Shown: positions 42,979 to 52,574, counted from the stretch's first letter. The stretch: 64,000 nt of DNA from Bacillota bacterium (GCA_023436395.1 JAEZJJ010000036.1:62001-126000), one strand, 5' to 3'. The notes: generated by a model not told the origin, from the sequence alone. Program-made: numbers and translations.

Positions 42979-43155
42979 CTACACCAAATGTACTAATCTT
43001 TGTCTTAGTTTTAACCCCAATATCCCTGCCACTGTTGCCTTAATAATAGCAGTTGGAATAAAGGGGAGCACGCAAGCAGATATTCCTCCCCCTACTGCAT
43101 CTCCTGTAAGGAAGCAAAAGCCTATGACACCAACTACATAGTTGATAATTTATTT
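42979..43155 (-). pseudogene. C-terminal remnant of a biotin transporter S-component (bioY)
   Basis: The minus-strand frame to TAG 42981-42979 encodes YVVGVIGFCFLTGDAVGGG and VLPFIPTAIIKATVAGILGL. The pattern LPFIPxDxxKxxLAxxLGxxLR is the C-terminal signature of BioY, the substrate-binding part of the ECF biotin transporter. The upstream frame is closed by a stop, so the first two thirds are lost. This gap (42481-43291) holds only this remnant, the small basic ORF and two inverted repeats. Confidence 0.6.
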
Positions 43156-43290
43156 TTCTTCATAATAGCCCCCTACTATTTTATATGATTTATTAAAAAT
43201 TATTACACTACTCTAAATTATCTACATTTTTAGCTAATAATTTTACTCTGGTTTCAATTCTCAATACACTTAATTACTCTAGTTAACCAA

Positions 43291-44391
43291 TTAATTACAT
43301 TTCTCCATTAAGTTAATCTTTATCCATTTCACATCTTGATCAGCTTGCTCTATATCACATGTCTTAATATTTATTAAATCTTCTTTTATATTTTTATTTA
43401 TCCTAAAATCACTAGACTTATCTTCCTCATTGCCATCCAACAAACTAACCTGTTCATCCTTTAACTGACTTATATGAGTATAGACTACTTTATCAGATTC
43501 TTTTAATATTTCCTTATAATTTCCTATTAACTCTTCTTCTATGTTTTCTTCGTTCTCTTCATTTATTACTTCATATAAATCTTCTAAGTGCTCTTCAATA
43601 TCTTCGTTTATTGTTTCATATATATCTTCTTCTAGAATTTCTTCAATCTCTTTATTCATCACTTGATGTAAATAATCTTTTAAATCTTCTTCAATCTCTT
43701 GATCTATTGCTTCATATAAATCTTCTACTATGTCTTCCTCAATCTCTTCATTCATTACTTCATACAAATCCTCTGCTAAGTTTTCCTCATCATTTTGAAT
43801 AGACTCATTTTCAGTTTCTACCCCCTCATGTTGACTAGCCATTAATACATCTAACTCTGGTAAAATATTAATTATTTGTTGTATTCGCTTTTCAAATACT
43901 TGCCTATCCATTGGTTCTTTTGAATAATCACTATACGCTTTCATTTGATATTCAAATAAGCATTTTTTCATTGCACTTAATAGCATTTTATTGATAACTT
44001 TTCCGTTATCTGTATCAGATAAAATTTTTGTATATAGAATAATAATTTCTTCATTTTTAGTAAGGCTTTTATTTTGAAAAAGAATAGGAGTGTCTAAGGT
44101 ATTACATATATATTGTTTATGAGTTCTTCCTGTCTGTTCAATAGGAATAATAACTTTTATCTCTGGTGCGAGAGAATATTCATCATAATCCCCTATACAC
44201 ATAGGCTCATCACCTAATTCAATACTTCCTGTACCTTCAAAACTTACCTTCACCCAATGGGCATGTCTTCTCTTCTTTAAATTATTTTTTATGTCATTCA
44301 TGCGAATCACTAATTTAGCTAAATTTTTATTTGTAATCTGCAAGGAGCCGATGGCTACTTCATTTGCTGACTTTGTTACAGATATGTTCAT
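43291..44391 (-). CDS. Acidic-repeat protein, unknown function
   Basis: The 366-aa protein starts at ATG 44391 behind GTAAGGAGAAAG. Residues 1-165 form a compact mixed alpha/beta domain with no family that I can name. Residues about 196-290 hold five repeats of about 15-17 residues of the form D(L/I)YE-x-(M/I)N-x-EIEE, strongly acidic and helical, which could be a coiled-coil or Lys-rich ligand-binding arm. The tail is mixed. There is no signal peptide, so it should be cytoplasmic. It is monocistronic. Confidence 0.65.
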   Translation of the reverse strand: MNISVTKSANEVAIGSLQITNKNLAKLVIRMNDIKNNLKKRRHAHWVKVSFEGTGSIELGDEPMCIGDYDEYSLAPEIKVIIPIEQTGRTHKQYICNTLDTPILFQNKSLTKNEEIIILYTKILSDTDNGKVINKMLLSAMKKCLFEYQMKAYSDYSKEPMDRQVFEKRIQQIINILPELDVLMASQHEGVETENESIQNDEENLAEDLYEVMNEEIEEDIVEDLYEAIDQEIEEDLKDYLHQVMNKEIEEILEEDIYETINEDIEEHLEDLYEVINEENEENIEEELIGNYKEILKESDKVVYTHISQLKDEQVSLLDGNEEDKSSDFRINKNIKEDLINIKTCDIEQADQDVKWIKINLMEKCN

Positions 44392-44547
44392 TTCATCTTT
44401 CTCCTTACTCCTCTATCATCAACTTATTTTATACAAACTTTTCCATTTTATATCTTAAACTATAGTTCTTTTACAGTAAAGCAGTAATCCTATACCTGTT
44501 AATAAAACTCTATTATAGGCGTTAATTTAAGCCTAAGTTTTTTTAAT

Positions 44548-44667
44548 TTAAAACATTTCTTCTAAATAACTTTCTATACTCGAATACGCGGTTGCTCTTA
44601 TACTTTTCTCATGTAAGACCATGTGTCCTATTCTTATAAGTACATCACTGAGCTTGGTATAGCTATA
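44548..44667 (-). pseudogene. Possible 3' remnant of an unknown gene
   Basis: A 40-codon frame (LSDVLIRIGHMVLHEKSIRA and SSIESYLEEMF) ends at TAA 44550-44548 without a start or ribosome binding site. It looks protein-like, but the family is not recognised. The rest of the 425-bp gap 44391-44816 shows only A/T-rich sequence and the ribosome binding site of the next gene. Confidence 0.25.
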
Positions 44668-44815
44668 TAATGTCTATATTTTTCACACAACCATCAAATT
44701 ATTTTCAACATTCCTTCATTTTTAAGTTTTATACTTAAATATATAAGTACCCTTTGAATAATCACTATATAGAGGGTTATCTTATGAAATCTAATATACA
44801 ACAGGAGGTTTTACT

Positions 44816-46951
44816 ATGAATGTGAAAAAATTCTTGTATGGTGTACTCTCTGCTACTTTAGTAGTATCCTCTGCTACACCTCTTTTAGCTGAAGGGACTG
44901 CCGCTACTGTCTCTTCACAAACACAAGTTTCATCAGAAGAAATAAGTATTTCTTTATCTGACTCTTCTATATTAATCAATGGTAAAGTCGCTTCAAATGA
45001 CAACAGTGCTACTGTTTATACAAGCCACGATATTATTTACTATGAAGATAAAGATACTTATCCTAGTGGTAATGCTTATGGTGAAGGGACTGAAAAAGAC
45101 AAACATAGTAGTGAAGAAGCCCTTAATCATACTGTTGTTAATATTACCAAACCAGGTACATACCGCATTTCAGGAAAGCTTTCCTATGGGCAAATTTTTG
45201 TAAATGTAGGAGAAAATGAAGCTGATAAAGTGACATTAATTCTTGATAATGTAGATATCAACTGTAGCGTTGCACCCGCTATCTTCTTCTATGAAGTCTA
45301 TGAATGTGATGCTGATGCTGATGCAGAAACTGCGACTAATCAAGCAGATACTTCAAATGCTGGTGCCCGCGTCATTATTGCTGATGATTCTATCAATAAT
45401 GTAAAGGGCTCCTATGTTGCTCGTATCTATAAAGATAATGCTGAGCAAAAGAAACTTCATAAATATGATGGTGCTTTCTACTCACGTATGAGTATGGAAA
45501 TCAATGGAGAAAGTAAAGGAAATGGTATCCTTAATATTACTTCTGATAATGAAGGCTTAGATAGTGAGCTTCATCTGACCATTAATGGTGGTCATATTAA
45601 TATTCAATCTTGTGATGATGGGATTAATGTAAATGAAGATGGTATTAGTGTCTTTACAATGAATGATGGTTACTTAAATATCTATGCTGGAAATGGTGCT
45701 GAAGGAGACGGCATTGATTCTAATGGTTGGAATGTGATTAATGGTGGAACTGTTATTTCTCTAGCTAATCCTAAAAGTATGGATGGTGGTATTGACTCAG
45801 ATATGGGGACTACCATTAATGGCGGTACAGTGATTGGTGCGGGGAATATGTACGACCCATTAGAAGATAGTTCTAAACAACTTTTCATGTTCCTACAATT
45901 AGCTGAAAAGACAGATCAACTACTTACTGTAACTGATGAAAAGGATAATCCCGTCTTCGCTTACGATTTCCCAAATAATTACACATATATATCATTTAGT
46001 AGCCCTACATTAACCGAAGGTACCTACCATGTTTATAAGGGGGGTACAATTCAAGGAACTGAAACAAATGGTTTCTATAGCACTATTACTTCATATGTTA
46101 AAGGAACCCAACTTTATCATGGTGGCACTTCTACAAACACAGCTCCAGGCATGATGACACCTCCTGCTCTTCTTGAAGGTATGACAAAGGGACAGCAACC
46201 TCCTGCTTTTCCTGAAGGCATGACAAATGGGCAGCAACCTCCTGCTCTTCCTGAAGGTATGACAAATGGGCTGCAACCTCCTAATCTTCCTGAAGGTATG
46301 ATAAAAGGTGAACAACCTCCTAATCTTCCTGAAGGTATGAAAGAGGGTGAAAGGCCTCCTTTCCGTCCTGAAGGTATGCCAAATGGTGGAGGTTTTGGTG
46401 GTCCAAAAGGTATGCAAAGCTCAGGAAATCAGCAAAACTATAACTTTGTACTCACTCAATCTAATAAAGGCTTCACTAACGTTACAAGTACAAAGGTATC
46501 GGCTCCCACTAACTTCTCAGATGTAAAAGATGATAGCTGGTATGCTGAGGCAGTTGCCTTTTGTAAAAACAAGGGTTTAATGGATGGTACTTCATCAAGC
46601 ACCTTCTCTCCTTCTGCCCCTATTACACGTGAGATGTTTGCTACTATTTTATATCGTTTAGCAGGTTCACCTTCTACCACTGCTTCTACTTCATTTACTG
46701 ATGTCAAAAATGAATCAGCTTACTATTATCAAGCTATTTCATGGGCTAATCAATCAGGTATTACAAAAGGAATGAGCTCAAACACCTTTGGCATTGGTCA
46801 ATCTATTACTGTTCAAGATGCTGTCGCTATGCTCCAACGATATGGCAAAGGGGGAGACCTTAGTCAGGTAAAAAATGTTTCTTCAACTAGTACCGCACCA
46901 GCAACCCGTGCCCAAATAGCTGCATTACTCATGCAGTATTGCAATAACTAA
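44816..46951 (+). CDS. Secreted Cthe_2159-like carbohydrate-binding protein with Pro-rich repeats and SLH domains
   Basis: The 711-aa protein starts at ATG 44816 behind ACAGGAGGTTTTACT. A signal peptide (FLYGVLSATLVVSSATPLLA, 6-25) leads into a beta-helix domain (about 85-420) with DDGINVNEDG, GDGIDSNGW and MDGGIDSDMG turns, the calcium-rich pattern of the Cthe_2159 family (DUF4353), which binds acidic polysaccharides such as pectin and cellulose. Next come six 13-residue repeats of form PPALPEGMTNGQQ (46160-46393), then two clear SLH domains and a weaker third (about 565-711) for anchoring in the cell wall. It probably displays a plant-polysaccharide binding module on the surface. Confidence 0.85.
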   Translation: MNVKKFLYGVLSATLVVSSATPLLAEGTAATVSSQTQVSSEEISISLSDSSILINGKVASNDNSATVYTSHDIIYYEDKDTYPSGNAYGEGTEKDKHSSEEALNHTVVNITKPGTYRISGKLSYGQIFVNVGENEADKVTLILDNVDINCSVAPAIFFYEVYECDADADAETATNQADTSNAGARVIIADDSINNVKGSYVARIYKDNAEQKKLHKYDGAFYSRMSMEINGESKGNGILNITSDNEGLDSELHLTINGGHINIQSCDDGINVNEDGISVFTMNDGYLNIYAGNGAEGDGIDSNGWNVINGGTVISLANPKSMDGGIDSDMGTTINGGTVIGAGNMYDPLEDSSKQLFMFLQLAEKTDQLLTVTDEKDNPVFAYDFPNNYTYISFSSPTLTEGTYHVYKGGTIQGTETNGFYSTITSYVKGTQLYHGGTSTNTAPGMMTPPALLEGMTKGQQPPAFPEGMTNGQQPPALPEGMTNGLQPPNLPEGMIKGEQPPNLPEGMKEGERPPFRPEGMPNGGGFGGPKGMQSSGNQQNYNFVLTQSNKGFTNVTSTKVSAPTNFSDVKDDSWYAEAVAFCKNKGLMDGTSSSTFSPSAPITREMFATILYRLAGSPSTTASTSFTDVKNESAYYYQAISWANQSGITKGMSSNTFGIGQSITVQDAVAMLQRYGKGGDLSQVKNVSSTSTAPATRAQIAALLMQYCNN
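46160..46393 (+). repeat. Six in-frame 39-bp tandem repeats (Pro/Gly linker)
   Basis: Units encode PPALLEGMTKGQQ, PPAFPEGMTNGQQ, PPALPEGMTNGLQ, PPNLPEGMIKGEQ, PPNLPEGMKEGER and PPFRPEGMPNGGG. Repeats 1-3 are most alike at DNA level, as expected from recent slippage or unequal exchange. They form a flexible linker between binding and anchoring domains. Confidence 0.85.
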
Positions 46952-46953
46952 CA

Positions 46954-46992
46954 AAAAAAGTGCGTTCCCTAGATATGGGACCGCACTTTTTT
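46954..46992. terminator. Bidirectional terminator after the SLH-protein gene
   Basis: The stem AAAAAGTGCG/CGCACTTTTT with inner TCCC/GGGA pairing and T-runs on both sides lies 3 bp past the + strand stop, between convergent genes. Confidence 0.75.
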
Positions 46993-47041
46993 CATATCAG
47001 TATGAAATTAATAATGTTAAACATTAAAGATAAATTCAGCT

Positions 47042-48220
47042 TCATCTGTGCATTCTTTTTATAGTATATTTACTCTTAGTAGAACTCTTTTTCTGTCTTA
47101 TATCTTTAGTCTTACCATGATTTTGATTTGATTTAAAGTTGTTTTTCTTTACTTTTGTTTGGCTTTTTCTTTTTCCCCTTACTTTGGTTGTTTTAGTATT
47201 ATTTCTAGCTTTAGATAGTCGTTTTTTTAATGACAAAGCTTTATCTTTTTGGTCTTTTTTCATTAACTTTTGTTCTAGACGTTTAGAGTATATAATACCT
47301 TGTTCTGCAAGAATTGGATTAACTTTTTCACACAATAATAAGGTATCTACATAAACTTCATAATCATCATAGACTTCAAATCCTTTTTTTGCCTTTTCCA
47401 GATAGCTATTTAGTTCCTCTATTTCATTTTTGTCTTTGAAATATATTTTGCTAAAATCAAGAATTCTAGCATACGCTTCACATGCCGTACTTAAATCTGT
47501 AATTCCTATATCACACTCTTGATTTTCTATATTAAGCTTATTTATATGTAGTAAATTAAATAGCTTCCTCATTGGATTAAAATCAGCAAAACATTGTCTG
47601 ATTCCACATCCTACACCAAAGAGAACGCCTATCCACCATGTCAGGTCAATTTTAACTTGCAATATAAAAGCTAATATTACTCCACTTTGCCAACATAATA
47701 TCCATCCTACCATTTTAATTCTTTGTTTGATTATTGAATCATTTCCTTGTTTGAATTGAGGTGTTTTCTCTTGCTCCTTTTTTACATTAAAGGTAAGTCT
47801 GGTTTGAATAAGATAATGTTTCATATGAGGATTATCGCTTTCCCTATTATCTTCATATGCTTTAATGTATTCCACTTCTTCTTTAGTATAGATGGAAGTA
47901 ATAGCCTTTGATCGGTTCACCATATCTAGTGTATCTATTACCTGCTTTAAGGATTCAAATTGAGCTAATGTATTCATTCTAAGGGTATTGGTATATTCTA
48001 GCTCCTCATGAGATGATAATAGTGCTATTTTTTCTAGGCAACTATCTATTTTTCTTTTCAAATAAAGAGTCTTAAATATTTGATATTCGGTAATAATATT
48101 TGCCTTAGCCTCTATTTCCAAGTAACTTTGTAAGTGCTTTATTTCTTCTAAAATAGTAAGAGCATCTTCCATTAAAGAAGCAAAGGCCTGTTCCTCAACT
48201 ATATTTTCATTCCTTCCCAT
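47042..48220 (-). CDS. TelA-linked two-helix membrane protein, copy 1
   Basis: The 392-aa protein begins at ATG 48220, inside the last codons of the upstream telA-like gene (14 bp overlap), so translation is probably coupled. Residues 1-150 are charged and helical. Two membrane helices lie at about 170-188 and 193-210. A helical region follows, and the last 60 residues are extremely basic (KKNFKSNQNHGKTKDIRQKK), suggesting contact with nucleic acid or anionic lipid. It is a clear paralogue of the protein at 49387-50613 (NITEYQIFKTLYLKRK block and KGFEVYDDYEVYVDTLLL block). It resembles XpaC only in position next to telA; no XpaC match is certain. Confidence 0.65.
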   Translation of the reverse strand: MGRNENIVEEQAFASLMEDALTILEEIKHLQSYLEIEAKANIITEYQIFKTLYLKRKIDSCLEKIALLSSHEELEYTNTLRMNTLAQFESLKQVIDTLDMVNRSKAITSIYTKEEVEYIKAYEDNRESDNPHMKHYLIQTRLTFNVKKEQEKTPQFKQGNDSIIKQRIKMVGWILCWQSGVILAFILQVKIDLTWWIGVLFGVGCGIRQCFADFNPMRKLFNLLHINKLNIENQECDIGITDLSTACEAYARILDFSKIYFKDKNEIEELNSYLEKAKKGFEVYDDYEVYVDTLLLCEKVNPILAEQGIIYSKRLEQKLMKKDQKDKALSLKKRLSKARNNTKTTKVRGKRKSQTKVKKNNFKSNQNHGKTKDIRQKKSSTKSKYTIKRMHR

Positions 48221-49271
48221 TATTTAAACCAACTTCTTCTAATACTTTTCCCTCACCCTCCACATTTATTTCTGTAGGAATCAACTTTAATCCTCCTTCA
48301 GTTAATTGCTCTACATTTTTCATAAATTGTAGATGTTTATCTTTATTAATCTGATTTTGATTTTTCATATCTTCCAATAAATGATTGAGGGCAACCTCTA
48401 CTTCTTTTAGCTTATTAACATCTAAAATAGGTGATTCATTAATCTCCTTAATAGCATCCATATTACTAGAAATATTTTTAGCCGTATCCACCATAAGGTT
48501 ACTAACTGCTGTAGACATGGATTTAATAATCTTAGTGCTATCCTTTTGAATGCGTACAGCAACAGCTGCTATAAGCTGCTGCTTATAAAGTGGAATAAGG
48601 TTGTCAATTGCATACTGCATTCTTTCTGTCAATGCATGGTTGTTATTATTAAGAAGCATGCATTCTTTAACTGTTTGATAAGCTACTATTTTAGAGACCC
48701 CTAGGTCTTTTTGCCTTCTTTTATAGGCATCTATCACACGACTAACTTGTAATACTTCTAGAGATTCTTCTCCATTACTTTCTGTTAATTTCTTTGCTTT
48801 CACTTCTTCAAGCTCATTAATTTTTACTTCCATAGCTTCTATGTAAGGTGATAAGTGATTAAAGTGAGTTTGAGAAGCTGCTAATAGTACTTCAATATCT
48901 GATAAATTCTTTTCTAAGGTATCCTTAGCTGTATAAATGTTATCAGATAATGTTATTAAGTTTTTTTCTATGCTTTTATAATGCCTTGTGGTTTGCTTAA
49001 CAGGATTGATTAGCTTGGAAATAAGGGCATTATGAGGTGCTAGCATCTTAATATCTGTAGCTGTGGTTAAAGCTACTAAAGTCTTGCCTGCCTCATCACA
49101 ATCTATAGTCATGGTTTTTTGCGTTATTGTATCTACATTTTCACTGAGCTGATGTTGAATATTTGAACCTATCTTTTGGATTTCCTGAATAGATAAATTT
49201 TGCATCTGTTCTAAAACTTCCAAAGCTTCCTTGGATAGTGTTGGATACTGATCAGAATATATATCTGGCAT
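48207..49271 (-). CDS. TelA-family protein, second locus
   Basis: The 354-aa protein starts at ATG 49271 behind AAAGGAGTTTATTAT. It is helical throughout with the TelA/YaaN-type core (MLAPHNALISKLINPVKQTT, about 77-96; KQQLIAAVAVRIQKDSTKII, about 227-246). It is more distant from the 21835-22986 protein than its length suggests, but the arrangement of helices is alike. It is coupled to the downstream membrane-protein gene. A decayed partial copy of this same gene lies at 50613-50925. Confidence 0.7.
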   Translation of the reverse strand: MPDIYSDQYPTLSKEALEVLEQMQNLSIQEIQKIGSNIQHQLSENVDTITQKTMTIDCDEAGKTLVALTTATDIKMLAPHNALISKLINPVKQTTRHYKSIEKNLITLSDNIYTAKDTLEKNLSDIEVLLAASQTHFNHLSPYIEAMEVKINELEEVKAKKLTESNGEESLEVLQVSRVIDAYKRRQKDLGVSKIVAYQTVKECMLLNNNNHALTERMQYAIDNLIPLYKQQLIAAVAVRIQKDSTKIIKSMSTAVSNLMVDTAKNISSNMDAIKEINESPILDVNKLKEVEVALNHLLEDMKNQNQINKDKHLQFMKNVEQLTEGGLKLIPTEINVEGEGKVLEEVGLNNGKE

Positions 49272-49386
49272 ATAATAAACTCCTTTTCCTCATTAAATAT
49301 AGCTTATTATATCATTTAATTCTTAATTTTTTAATATTTCAAGATATTTATTTTTACAATCAGCATTTAACGTATTTACTTCTTTT

Positions 49387-50613
49387 CTATTTCTTGCTTT
49401 GCTTTTTATTTCTTCCTTTTCCCTTCTTAGAATGACTTCTACCCTTAGGCTTATATTTATGTAATTCTCCTTCTTTAGTTTTACTATATTCTGGTATTTG
49501 ACTTTTTTCTATATTTCTTGGATAGACTATCTCTTCCTCAAATAAAAGAGGATTTATTTTACCTTTACGATTACCTTCATTTAATACTGATTCTTTAGTT
49601 TGGTTATGTTCTAGCATTTCATTTTCTAATATCTCATTTTCTAACATTTCATTTTCTTCTATATTCCCTGAAGTCACTCTCTCTTCAAACAAAACAGGAT
49701 TAATTTTTTCTAATAATAATAGAATATCTACATAAGTTTCATAATCATCATAAACTTTGAATCCTTTGCTAGCTTTTATTAAGTATTCATTCAGTACTTT
49801 GATTTCATTTTTATCTTGTAAGTCTACTTTTCTGTAATTAATAATTTTAAAATATGTTCTGCTTACTGACTTCAAATCCTTAATGCCTATACTGACTAGT
49901 GCTTCTTCTGTTTGATATCTATTTATATGAAATATATTAACTAAAATTCTCAAGTAATTTTCTTTTAAGAAATAGCCCTTAACCTTTAAATATATGCCCA
50001 TTAACACTATAAGTATCGACATAGGTATAAGCTCTTGCCCAGAAGTATGAAAATGGATAGCATCAAATATTAACATACTAGTAATAAATAACAAACTTCC
50101 TGTTGCAAAAACTACTTCTTTATCCGCCTTATCCTGTTCTGGTGTATCTATAGTTGTTTTTTGCATTTCAATTTTATACGTAAAGGTAAGTCTAGTCGGA
50201 ATGACATACCATTTTAATTGAGGCATATTGCTTTCCTTATTATCCTCATATTCCTTAATGTACTTCATCTCTTCTTTAGTATAAAATTTAGTAATCTTTT
50301 TTGAACGATTTACTATATCTACTGCTTCTATCACTTGCTTTAGAGATTCAAACTGTGCCAAGGTGCTCTTTCTAAGAGAATCAGTACATTCTAGTTCTCC
50401 ATTAGTAGCTATGCTTTCTAGTTTTTCTAAGCAGCTATTTACTTTTCTTTTCAAATAAAGAGTCTTAAAAATCTGATACTCAGTAATGGTAGACTTTTTA
50501 TCCTCTAATTTCAAATAGCTTTGTAATTCTTTAATTTCTTCTAAAATAATAAGGGCATCTTTCATCAATTCTTCAAATAGCTGCTCTTGAACTATAATCT
50601 CATTCTTTTCCAT
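49387..50613 (-). CDS. TelA-linked two-helix membrane protein, copy 2
   Basis: The 408-aa protein is a paralogue of 47042-48220: the same charged N-terminal domain (TITEYQIFKTLYLKRKVNSC), two helices at about 172-210, and the KGFKVYDDYETYVDILLLLE block. The C-terminal part differs: short repeats (ENEMLENEILENEMLEHNQ) and then a basic tail (GRSHSKKGKGRNKKQSKK). Its upstream partner telA copy is decayed (50613-50925). It starts at ATG 50613 with only a weak upstream G-rich stretch, consistent with former coupling to that telA. Confidence 0.65.
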   Translation of the reverse strand: MEKNEIIVQEQLFEELMKDALIILEEIKELQSYLKLEDKKSTITEYQIFKTLYLKRKVNSCLEKLESIATNGELECTDSLRKSTLAQFESLKQVIEAVDIVNRSKKITKFYTKEEMKYIKEYEDNKESNMPQLKWYVIPTRLTFTYKIEMQKTTIDTPEQDKADKEVVFATGSLLFITSMLIFDAIHFHTSGQELIPMSILIVLMGIYLKVKGYFLKENYLRILVNIFHINRYQTEEALVSIGIKDLKSVSRTYFKIINYRKVDLQDKNEIKVLNEYLIKASKGFKVYDDYETYVDILLLLEKINPVLFEERVTSGNIEENEMLENEILENEMLEHNQTKESVLNEGNRKGKINPLLFEEEIVYPRNIEKSQIPEYSKTKEGELHKYKPKGRSHSKKGKGRNKKQSKK

Positions 50614-50925
50614 AATATAAACCCACTTCTTCTAATATTTTAACTTCACCATTTGCCTTCATTTCAAGAAAGATAATATTGTTAAGTTTTTATCTATGCT
50701 TTTATAATGCTTTGTGGTTTGCTTAACAGGATTGATTAGCTTGGAAATAATGGCATTATGTGGGGCTGGCATCTTAATATCTGTAGATATGGATAAAGCT
50801 ACCAATGCTTTTTCCTGCTTCATCACAATCTATAGTCATGGTCTTTTGTGTTATAGTATGTACATTTTCACTGAACTGATGCTGAATATTTGAACCTATC
50901 ATTTGGACTTTCTAAACAGATAGAT
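50613..50925 (-). pseudogene. Decayed second copy of the telA-like gene
   Basis: On the minus strand, 50925-50690 repeats the N-terminal coding region of 48207-49271 almost base for base (for example GCTTTTATAATGC next to TTTGTGGTTTGCTTAACAGG on the + strand), with frameshifts. It then jumps to the last 60 bp of that gene, joined to the start of the copy-2 membrane protein. About 680 bp of the middle is missing. It shows the telA-membrane-protein pair was duplicated in tandem, and then telA copy 2 lost its middle. Confidence 0.7.
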
Positions 50926-51008
50926 ATGCATTCAAATACTATTAGCGGCTAAAATCCCCTAATAATATCTATAAAGGATGTCAGGCTCTAGTTACCTTTA
51001 GGCATGAG

Positions 51009-51043
51009 AAAATGCTATGCAAACACACGATTTTCATAGCATT
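51009..51043 (-). terminator. Terminator after the second MocR gene
   Basis: The stem AATGCTATG/CATAGCATT with a loop of about 15 nt lies 7 bp past the MocR stop at 51050 on the minus strand. Confidence 0.55.
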
Positions 51044-51049
51044 CATAAT

Positions 51050-52453
51050 TCACGTTTGATAAATACTTGCTCTGAGCTGCTTAAGGCCCACTTCCATCTT
51101 ATGTTTTGTCAGCCCCGCATATCCTAAAATAATTTGATTTTTATGGGTTCCTTTTGTAAGTGAGTGGCGCTCAACTGGGACAACATAAAGGCCAGAGGTC
51201 AGGAGCCGATCAATACATTCTTTAGAAAAACTTATGTTATCAAACTCTGCAACGATGTGCATTCCTGCAATAGCTCCGTGGATATGTACATGCTCACCAA
51301 AAATCGAATACAGTAATTCTAATAGAAAATCACGGCGTTTTCTATATTCTTTCTTCATGCGACGGATATGCCAATCAAGATCCCCATTCTGAATAAAATG
51401 CATCAACGCAAGCTGATAGATTGAGTTGGAATGATGATCAGCCAATCGCTTTAGTTCACGTATTTGAGAAATAAGGTGTGAGGGAAGGACAAGATACCCA
51501 AGCCGGATAGAAGGAAACATAACTTTACTAAACGTACCAACATAAATTACCCGCTCATTGTCCAATTCAAATAATGAGTTGGCGGGAGCTATATCATATG
51601 TAAATGTACTGTCGTAATCATCTTCTAATAGGTATGCTCCAGACTTTCTTGCAAACTCAATCAACGCAATCCTCCGTTGGATTGGTAAGATTCCACCCAT
51701 AGGAAACTGGTGAGAGGGTGTAGTAAAAATAAGGGTAGGTCTGCCGTTAATAGGAAATTGCTCTGGCTGTATTCCCTGAGTATCCACTTCAAAGGGGACG
51801 ATATGATTTGTATGATAAGATAAAATCTGCTTTACGTTGGCATTTGATGGGTTCTCTATCCACACTTCACTTTGAAAGCAAAGAAGGCACTTTGCTACCA
51901 AAGACAGTCCTTGCTTTGCTCCAGAAGTTACAATAATCTGTTCCGGGCTACAGGAAATGCCTCGTGTTCTTTTCAGATAGCTACATAAAACACGCCTAAA
52001 TTCGGGGCGCCCCTGTGGGTCATCATAGCCGAGAGCTGAAACAGGCGCACTCAGAAAAGCCTGGGAAACCACACGATTCCACTTTTCTCGTGGGAACAAG
52101 TCAAGGGCGGAAATACCACTATCAAAGTTAATCATCTGGTCTAAAATCATAACATCCGAAAGCGAAGCAGTCTGTTGATTAGTAATAGATACAGGTTGTG
52201 GCATAGTCCTTACACCGGAGCAAACATAAAAACCAGCTCCTGCCACACTATGAACTATCCCCTCTGATGCTAACATCTCATAAGCAGTCAATACGGTATT
52301 TCTGGCAACACAAAGCTCCTGACTTAAGTCGCGGGATGAGGGCAGCGTCTCACCAGCCTCCAATTCACCGGATAATATCTTGGTTCGTATTGCTGTGTAA
52401 ATTTGTTTTGCATAGGAACGTTTCTTTGTTTTATCTAAAGATAAATATAGCAT
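51050..52453 (-). CDS. MocR/PdxR-type regulator, second locus
   Basis: The 467-aa protein has an N-terminal GntR helix-turn-helix (LPSSRDLSQELCVARNTVLTA) and a fold-type I aminotransferase domain with PLP Lys in YVGTFSKVMFPSIRLGY and LLEDDYDSTFTYD. The start is ATG 52453, behind GAGGATGAAAAG; a longer frame to 52528 has no ribosome binding site and would add a 25-residue extension absent from its paralogue at 30134. It is divergent from an EamA-type exporter and probably controls it. Base composition is higher in GC than the flanking genes, hinting at separate origin. Confidence 0.9.
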   Translation of the reverse strand: MLYLSLDKTKKRSYAKQIYTAIRTKILSGELEAGETLPSSRDLSQELCVARNTVLTAYEMLASEGIVHSVAGAGFYVCSGVRTMPQPVSITNQQTASLSDVMILDQMINFDSGISALDLFPREKWNRVVSQAFLSAPVSALGYDDPQGRPEFRRVLCSYLKRTRGISCSPEQIIVTSGAKQGLSLVAKCLLCFQSEVWIENPSNANVKQILSYHTNHIVPFEVDTQGIQPEQFPINGRPTLIFTTPSHQFPMGGILPIQRRIALIEFARKSGAYLLEDDYDSTFTYDIAPANSLFELDNERVIYVGTFSKVMFPSIRLGYLVLPSHLISQIRELKRLADHHSNSIYQLALMHFIQNGDLDWHIRRMKKEYRKRRDFLLELLYSIFGEHVHIHGAIAGMHIVAEFDNISFSKECIDRLLTSGLYVVPVERHSLTKGTHKNQIILGYAGLTKHKMEVGLKQLRASIYQT

Positions 52454-52574
52454 CTTTTCATCCTCAACTGGCTCAATATAAAATAAGAGAAAGTGTATCT
52501 TTTCCACATCAAAATCTTGTGGTTTCATTATAGCGTACCTAATATATCAATGTAAACAATAGAGAGGTATCATT

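Noticed and set aside
46160..46393. CRISPR array
   Set aside because: The 39-bp repeats are contiguous and in frame, without spacers; no cas genes are present anywhere in the window.
46091..46417. Minus-strand 108-codon frame with HTFRKIRR repeats
   Set aside because: It is the antisense shadow of the Pro-rich tandem repeats in the SLH-protein gene.
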